64,000 bases of DNA from NCBI RefSeq assembly GCF_947179515.1, contig NC_067477.1, forward strand, positions 131,428,465 through 131,492,464, read 5' to 3'. Shown one piece after another: positions 57,600-64,000 of the stretch. Every line of letters starts with the position of its first letter. The stretch's first letter is position 1. A program made the translations under genes and the position numbers. Source of the DNA: Apodemus sylvaticus. Its lineage: Eukaryota > Chordata > Mammalia > Rodentia > Muridae. The notes under the pieces are model-generated. The model did not search any database. It saw nothing but the letters and a program-made list of their open reading frames with translations, and was not told the origin of the DNA.

Positions 57600-58244
57600 A
57601 GCCCGGGCCGGGTAACAGGACGGGCAGTGACAGCCATCACTGTGGGTGGAGGTTTGTTTCCCATGAGACCAGACCGATGGCAGTCCGGTGTGCCGTCAGT
57701 GAGCTAGAGCAAACCAGGAGACTGTTTGGTAGATGTTCACAACTTAACCAAACTTAAAAGCAGCAGGAGACTAGCAGGGGAGTGTATCTAAGAAATCCAT
57801 GTGTGGGGTGCAGACACTGGAAACAAAACTGCAGCTGTACCCATTGGAAGAAACCTGTTATCTGACCGAGATTTCCTCGTAACAGCTGGAGGCCTTGCAG
57901 GCACCATCGCTCACTCAATCGCTCGCTCGGCTGCTGGCTCAGGCTGCCATTTTTTCCTGATGCAAAAAAAAAGCAAGCAGGAAAAAGTGCTCTTATTGTG
58001 AGACCACTCCGATGTCTAACGGGAACTTTTTAACTAAGGAGAATTTAAGTATTGCCTAGTGCGACAGTGCTGCCTTTCCATGTGATCCTGCATTTTCTTA
58101 CAGCACCCGAGATGTCCAGACGTGCTTGGGAGTAGGCTGCTCGCTAGGTGCTGCCTTCTAAGTTATAACGAGGAGCCGTCCTCAGTGGCTTGTGTACAAA
58201 TTGCTTTATCCCAGAAGCAAGCCTTGGTTTGTTGAAGAGCTTTT

Positions 58245-58403
58245 TTGGTTTTTTTGATTTGGTTTTTCGAGACAGGGTTTCTCTGTGTAGCCCTGGCTGT
58301 CCTGGAACTCACACTGTAGACCAGTCTGGCCTCAAACTCAGAAATCCGCCTGCCTCTGCCTCCCAGAGTGCAGAGATTACAGGCGTGTGCCACCACTGCC
58401 CGG
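58245..58403 (-). repeat. B1 SINE, antisense in the Eml4 3' UTR, with target-site duplication
   Basis: 'tttttcgagacagggtttct', 'agccctggctgtcctggaac' and 'gattacaggcgtgtgccacc'. 'ttgaagagctttt' lies at 58232-58244 and 58406-58418. Confidence 0.96.
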
Positions 58404-59900
58404 CATTGAAGAGCTTTTAATGTCTAGTAAACCATGATTCTGAGAGAGTCGATTCTCCAAGGAGTCTTTCACTGGCCTAAACATTCTCTAATGTTTGGCA
58501 TTCAAGGGAATGGAAGGAAAAACAACCGCATGCCTTTAACAGATGAATTGTAATGGTGACCTGCTAACTGTCGCTAGCCTTCAGCGCTATCTGTCCCCTC
58601 ACACCGTTGTTAAATAGTCAAATTGGTGCTTGAAATTCATTGGTCTAGTTGTAATTTTTATACAAATTACACCAAGAGATAAGCCTTTTTTATAGAAGTG
58701 TGATAGTCACAGTGCTGCCTCCAGGCGGCACCCTTTGCAGTCGTGCTGTCTGTGGGCGTCTCCTCCTCCTGGGAGCCCTGCAGCCCTTGTGTCGCTGGCC
58801 TTGATTTGGGCAGTGTTAGTGTACCTGAGCAAGTTGGGCTTTTCTAAGTTTTGTCAGATAACTATTTTTCCTAAGTATGTGTTTCCTACTTAAATTACTG
58901 ACAAGTGTGCATTTCCTATGTTTGTTTATACTTTGATTACAAAACCATATTTTTTTTTAACTTGCTATATTGTTTTCATACTTTTTTGTTGTTGGATTAT
59001 GTAACTTTTCCTAAGTTCGGAAGTCTTAAGTGTGCAAGCGTTTACGTGATTGTGCCATTCCAGAGTGCATCAGAACTGTCATTCCCTTCCAGTACCTTCT
59101 CAGGAGTAACATATCAGGTATGTCATCATCGCTTGGAACCGTGAATGCTCCCATGAACGCCAAGGACACTCGACACGATTCACATGCTATGCAGAGGGTG
59201 TGTGGAGGAACAAGAGAGAGCAGCGTATCTGAATGAGATGTACACATCCACCTTTTCAGTGAAAGTCTGTGTCTAGGTGTATGTCCATTGTATCTCTCTC
59301 CTTTTGTTTACAACTTTTTTTTTAATTAAGTAAAACAAAAACAAAAAAAACTCACCTCAAATAGCTCTCTTCCAAAGAGGAGATTTCAAGCCACCTGACT
59401 TCTTCAGTGCAGTCTTTACCCAGCTGTCAGAGAGCACAGCTTCAGGCGTCTCTGTCCACCAGCTAGCAGTGGAGATGAAATCAAGTCCTTGCAAAATGGA
59501 TACTAGGAAATGAACAAGCAATTCGAGAAGAGAATGTGCTTCTCTCAGTGCCTGGAGGACGCAGCTCTCCACAAGCAGGGACTTTATTTAGGGACATCTG
59601 TCACCTTTGGGGTTGCCATGTACAGTGAGATTTATAATCATGATACTCTTGGGTGGTAGTTTCCAAAGACACTACTAATGTGCAGAGAGCGTTCCAGCCT
59701 CGAGTGCTGGCAACTACTGTTTCATGTCAGTCAGTCTGTGATGATGGTTGGAAGGATGTGGGATTATGAAATTGTTTTTGTTTTTTGTTTTGTTTTGTTT
59801 TGTTTTTAGAAAACTTGTGAATGACAATGAACCCAAGTGTTCCATGTGAAGATGAGCCATTTCTATCATGCATTCCGATGTCATGGCAGAAAATTTTGAA

Positions 59901-59906
59901 GATAAA
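59901..59906 (+). promoter_or_regulatory. Candidate polyadenylation signal GATAAA
   Basis: 'gaagataaaaaataagataa' is followed within 20-40 nt by 'gtgtttcctgtgtctttgtt', a GT-rich element of the kind found downstream of cleavage sites. The hexamer is a rare variant. Confidence 0.4.
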
Positions 59907-59949
59907 AAATAAGATAATCAAAGTGTTTCCTGTGTCTTTGTTGTCGGAC

Positions 59950-60030
59950 AATCTTGTTGGGCATTTTAGGCTGGCCTTAAACTTGTAGCAATCCTCCTGC
60001 CTCAGCCTGGAAGATTATTAGGCATACCCC
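59950..60030 (-). repeat. Old B1-like fragment
   Basis: 'tttaggctggccttaaactt' and 'gcaatcctcctgcctcagcc'. Confidence 0.55.
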
Positions 60031-60514
60031 ATATACGGTTCTTTTGTTTTTGCATGTGTCCTAAGTTGGTTTATTCTGGTACTTTCAATGACTATCCAGA
60101 TATAAGAAGGAGACACCAGTTGACTGCTGCTATAGACAAACTCCTAGTAGCAGGAAACCTCATGCCAGCAGAGGAAATTGCTTCTGAAATATGCCCCCTA
60201 GTCAGCAGGGAACAGTGCAGCTTCCCCTTGTCTCCTCTGTGATGTTGCTCATGTCTAACACTGGCTGGTCCTGGTGATCCTACTTACCTACCTCACCTGG
60301 CTACCTCCTGTTGTTGGTTTTTGAAGGCCTTGTACTCAACAGGCTGGCATGCCTGTTGTCTCCCTTGTAGCTCAGCAATACACAGCCTTCCATACAAATT
60401 GACTACAACATTTATAATCATGGAAATAAGGGGGGGAGGGACCTCATGGTTATCTTACTCAGCACTGATGACTAACATTCACAACCGTTCACACAGACTC
60501 AGCCATGAAAGGAT

Positions 60515-60645
60515 CAGACGTGGTGACAGACACCTTTAGTCCCAGGGCTGGGGAAGCAGAGGCCATCCCAGTCACTCCCTGTAAGGTCAAGGCCAGCAGG
60601 GGCTACATTAGTGAAACCCTGCCTCAGAAAAGGAAAGGGGGGGGA
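60515..60645 (+). repeat. Diverged B1-like SINE
   Basis: 'atcagacgtggtgacagaca', 'cctttagtcccagggctggg' and 'gtgaaaccctgcctcagaaa'. Confidence 0.65.
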
Positions 60646-60849
60646 CATTTCAGCTGGACAAAATGCCTAAAGAATCAAAATTGGATAAGTGAAATAATTA
60701 TGTTTTAAAAATGTAGACAAACGGTAGGGCAACCTTGTGTTCAGGGCATTGAGGTTGCTGTGGCAGCATAGTTTACAGAAGCTGCCCCTGCTTAAGAGCA
60801 GTGTCACGTATGGGGTTTTTATGGCGAGGGGTAGTTTTGAATGAGATAT

Positions 60850-60945
60850 GTATGTGTTTTGTTTAGCTTTTGGACAGTGTCACAGGAGGCTGACACATTG
60901 TCTCGGCCTCCTGGGTGCTTGGATCACAGGCATACACCAGCACAT
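60850..60945 (-). repeat. B1-like fragment
   Basis: 'cggcctcctgggtgcttgga' and 'tcacaggcatacaccagcac' match the reverse B1 head region. Confidence 0.5.
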
Positions 60946-61654
60946 GAGTGAGGGAAGGCTGTGGAGGAAGATCTGCTGCAGGCCGAGTGTGCCATGCCCT
61001 CCTCAGCCGTCGGCTCCTGTGCGTGGAGCCTTAGCTGAAAAATCCAGGCAAGGTAACCAGCCCAGGCTCGACTGCGTGCTTACAGGCCCGAGACATCAGA
61101 GAGCCTACACAGGAAGAAGAAGGCTCTAACAGGGTCAAGCTAAGAAAATGAGAGAAGCCAAGAAGGGCGCCTCCTTCAGTCTCCCTGCCCAAGAGGATGC
61201 ATTCCCCACAGACATGTTAAAAGTCTGTGTCCAGGATTGCCCCCAAACAACAGTCCCATCTTGGAGGTGCCATAGACACTTCAATGGCCATGGCTGGCCA
61301 CAGAGTGCATCATGAATTCTTCATCAGCCCTTGCAACAGTCCCAAGTCCCAGTGTTACCATTCGATAGACAAGGAACAAAAGAGCCCAGTAACTTAGATG
61401 ACCAGTGACCACAATTTGAAGGCTCTGTCCATGCTGCCAGCTGCTTTGCTCCCACCTCCAGATTACACTAGGCTGACGGGAGGTCGCTCCTAAGAGACAC
61501 TAGAGAGGTTAGCCAGCTGGAGACGGCTTCAGGCTCAATAGCATCACGAAGTGACCTAAAAAGGAGAGAGCAGACTAGTGATGGCCACAGGCAGTGAAGG
61601 AGAACTGGCATTATGCCCAGGTCACAGGGACCCACCCCAAAGACCACCAAGGAG

Positions 61655-62060
61655 CCAATGACACATAAGGGTCTTTATTACGCTCTCACGAGCAAGGTCT
61701 TTCACCATCTCTGTCTAAGCAGGTCAGAGTCAGAGCCCTGAGTCTAGGAGTGCAGGTATTTATTGGTAACAAGCTTGGGGAAATCCTATATGGGTCAGCA
61801 AGTTAATATTTAAAAAACTGTATTTCTGGCATAATCTGTAGAAACTGAGCATAGGGGCAGAACCACCTGACAAACAGGATGCTTAAGTTATCTATTCTCT
61901 ACAGGATCTTATCTATATGTACTTTGACCCTGCTGTTAGGATATTTGCTCAAGTGGACTTTGTGATTTTCTTCCTGGAATTGGAGTTTAGCCCCTGGTCT
62001 TACACAAAATGGGTTTTCTTCAAAAACGGAGTTAGTTGGGCTTTACACTGGGATTACAAG
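61655..62060. mobile_element. Possible LTR fragment
   Basis: 'agggtctttattacgctctc' and 'ctgagtctaggagtgcaggt' with 'gagtttagcccctggtctta' give the impression of a murine LTR, but I cannot name a family and see no paired LTR. Confidence 0.35.
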
Positions 62061-62069
62061 AGAGTGGGA

Positions 62070-62199
62070 CCAGTCAGGTGATGGTGGCACACGCCTTTAA
62101 TCCCAGCACTTGGAAGGCAGAGGCAGGCAGGCCTTTGAGTTCAAGGCCAACCTGGTCTACAGAGTGAGTTCCAGAACAACCCTGCCAAAAAAAAAATTA
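62070..62199 (+). repeat. B1 SINE, shortened 3' end
   Basis: 'gtcaggtgatggtggcacac', 'gcctttaatcccagcacttg' and 'gttcaaggccaacctggtct'. The end jumps from 'gagttccagaacaaccctg' into the A-tail. Confidence 0.92.
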
Positions 62200-62285
62200 T
62201 ATATATATATAATGTATTTATGTGTGTGTATATGTATACATACATACATACATACATATATACATACATACATCAAAAAAAAAAG
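62200..62285. repeat. AT / TG / (CATA)n microsatellite cluster
   Basis: An (AT)n run, 'tgtgtgtgtatatgtata' and a (CATA)n run directly follow the A-tail of the B1, a usual birthplace of microsatellites. Confidence 0.93.
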
Positions 62286-62559
62286 TGGCACCAGGGTGGC
62301 TGCTTGAACCTGAATGTAGATTACATGACATTAAAGACAGAACTGTTAACAATAAACTGTGTAACATCTGTGGGCTATTGTGACTTATCAATTTCCTGTT
62401 AATGTACAGTTATATAAAGTTTTTCCGCCACTGGAAGAAATGAGCAAAGAAGTCACGGGAATCCAAGTCTTAAGCTTGAATCTATCATTTCAAAATGAAT
62501 CTAAAATATAAAACATAATAAATTCTCCCTTTTGTATTTTTTGAAGATAACATGTATCA

Positions 62560-62960
62560 TTAGTGTAAAAGTTTTATTCACTCACAGTAATTGTCTCCTC
62601 TGAGGCTCACTGCCTCCGTCTGCTAACCTAGGCCTAGTCCTGGAAGCTTCTAGCCTCCATACAACCTTTATCTAGGCCTAGAATGTCATCAGCCTCTGAG
62701 GCTTACTACTACTTACTGAATATGCTCACCCTTTTTCAGTTCTTTCTGACCTCTGGCTGGCTGGTTCAAATCAGATGTTCAGTCTCAAACTCTCCAAGCT
62801 CACTGATTCTATCCGGCTTCTCTCTGGGCCTCTGACTGAACTGCTCTGCTTGGCCTCATTCCAACTTTGGGCAAATCCTATTCTGTCAAATCTTTCTCTG
62901 ATTTGTCACTTTTCTGACAATTAGACATAACTTTTAAAAATGGGTGCTTCCTTGTACAAA
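62560..62960. mobile_element. Possible LTR-derived CT-rich sequence
   Basis: Repeated short CT-rich phrases such as 'ctctgaggctcactgcctcc', 'cctctgaggcttactactac' and 'gcctctgactgaactgctct' recall the 3' half of certain murine LTRs. No boundaries can be set. Confidence 0.3.
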
Positions 62961-63787
62961 TTAACTTTACCTTCATTGTTTGGGATTAAAGGTGTGTGCC
63001 AAGGGCTGAGCCACACCACAACAAGAACAAGGGTTTTTTGTTTTTTTTTTTTTTTGGTTTTTTTTTTGGGGGGTTGGTTGGTTGGTAAGTTTGGTTTTTC
63101 TTTCGGTAAATAACATCATCTTGGAGTTCACAGTGTGACCAAATATCCTGCAACACATTAGTGGGACCATTTTACCACAAAACCCTAGTGACTATCTTGT
63201 GTAGACAGGTTGACTTCAAGCTTGTTCTATAGCTGAAAACAACATGAAGGAACCTTGTGTCCCCACCTGCTCAGTAGATGCTGAGCTCACAGGCATGTGC
63301 CACCAACTATAGGCCTTCTCATGCCTGGCAAACTTTTCTGCCAAGTGACTGAACTGCACTGGCTTCCAAAGCCTTTCCGTGTCTCTGACCCCGCGCACTG
63401 AAGTACCCTACCCTGGGTCAGATGACTTAGTGAAACTGGTTAGCATCTATTGCTTTCCTGCCTGGCTTTGCCATTACAGGTGTCTGAGAGAATTTCTTGC
63501 TGCAGTGGCATCACAAAGGGATCTAGGGATGAACTTTTGAGGTATGACACTGGTCACTGGTGGCAACCCAAACCCTCAAACTTTATCTGGTCCATTCCAG
63601 TGATACAAGTTCTCATCCAAAATTCTTGGAGCCAGAGTATTTAAAGGTTCAGGTTCTCTTGGGTTTTGTTTGCATACACATTCATATACATAATGAAATA
63701 TCATTGGATGAGATTCAAGACTAAACAATCAATATGCACCCATATACACAGCTGTAAAGTAATTTTACACACTCAATTTCTGCATCC

Positions 63788-63935
63788 TGCTGGGCAGTAG
63801 TAACTAATGCCTTTAATCCCAGCACTTGGGAGGAAGAGGCAGGCAGGTTTCTAAGTTAGAGGCCAGCCTGGTCTACAGAGTGAATTCTAGGATAGCCAGG
63901 GCTGTGCAGAGAAACCCTGTCTCGAAAAAAGAAAA
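63788..63935 (+). repeat. B1 SINE
   Basis: 'tgctgggcagtagtaactaa', 'tgcctttaatcccagcactt', 'tagaggccagcctggtctac' and 'cagagaaaccctgtctcgaa'. Confidence 0.95.
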
Positions 63936-64000
63936 TGTCTGCACCCTGAGTATAGCCTGTCACGTGAGGTCAGGCATGGATGGAGCCTTCCTCCCACTGG

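Larger units (their letters stand above)
57600..59920 (+). other. Eml4: Eml4 3' UTR (end estimated)
   Basis: It follows the TAA without a splice donor I would favour. No AATAAA or ATTAAA is seen before 59930. Variant signals AGTAAA occur near 58427 and 59329, and GATAAA at 59901 has a GT-rich stretch after it, so the end is placed near 59920. A reverse B1 lies at 58245-58403. Confidence 0.6.
59921..64000. other. Intergenic region downstream of Eml4
   Basis: No exon-like open frame with convincing homology. It holds B1-type SINEs, two LTR-like stretches and simple repeats. In mammals the next gene is expected to be Cox7a2l on the opposite strand, but none of its coding sequence was recognised here, so it must begin further right. 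Confidence 0.6.

Noticed and set aside
59921..64000. Expected neighbour Cox7a2l on the minus strand
   Set aside because: I looked for its short conserved protein on the reverse strand and found nothing matching; it is probably beyond the right edge.
1..64000. tRNA genes, CRISPR arrays, bacterial-type operons or riboswitches
   Set aside because: The tRNA-like promoter boxes seen all belong to B2, B3, B4 or ID SINEs. Nothing prokaryotic is present; regular short repeats are microsatellites.

Overview
This window is mammalian genomic DNA from a murid rodent, most likely mouse. It is crowded with murid SINEs (B1, B2, B3/B4-like, ID-like) and long (TG)n/(CA)n tracts, and it carries one split protein-coding gene on the + strand. 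The gene is Eml4 (echinoderm microtubule-associated protein-like 4). Twenty-three coding segments with GT-AG boundaries can be joined in frame from 4653 to 57599. They correspond to exon 2 through the last exon, with the small cassette exon '6b' counted separately. Exon 1 (start codon, promoter) lies upstream of base 1. The visible exons supply 979 complete codons plus two bases of a split Asp codon. If exon 1 adds eight residues as in human EML4, the protein is 988 aa with exon 6b and 977 aa without it.

Layout: 1-4652 is the 3' part of intron 1. 4653-4835 (exon 2) encodes the N-terminal coiled-coil trimerisation segment. 6790-12476 (exons 3-5) encodes the basic, Ser/Pro-rich linker, including the SPSP site known as S144/S146 in human. 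13130-13155 and 13353-13385 are two microexons (6a, 26 nt; 6b, 33 nt). 22439-23983 (exons 7-8) encodes the HELP motif region. 26577-57380 or so (exons 9 to early 23) encodes the tandem beta-propeller WD-repeat (TAPE) domain. The rest of exon 23 encodes a Pro-rich then acidic tail ending at a TAA at 57597-57599. A 3' UTR of roughly 2.3 kb follows, with an antisense B1 inside it, probably ending near 59920. 59.9-64 kb is intergenic and repeat-rich; no second gene was found.

The introns hold most of the other structure: dozens of SINEs, several with readable target-site duplications; an old LINE-1 piece split by a B1 and a B2; a near-perfect 142-bp tandem duplication in intron 8; a paired LTR-like repeat in intron 19; a hAT-Charlie-type element with terminal inverted repeats in intron 21; a 340-bp polypyrimidine tract in intron 6; and TG tracts beside exons 12/13 and 21.

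No new biological system was identified. The points most worth following are splicing-related: the phase-neutral cassette exons 4 and 6b, and the TG repeats next to splice sites. The introns homologous to those broken in human EML4-ALK fusions can also be placed.
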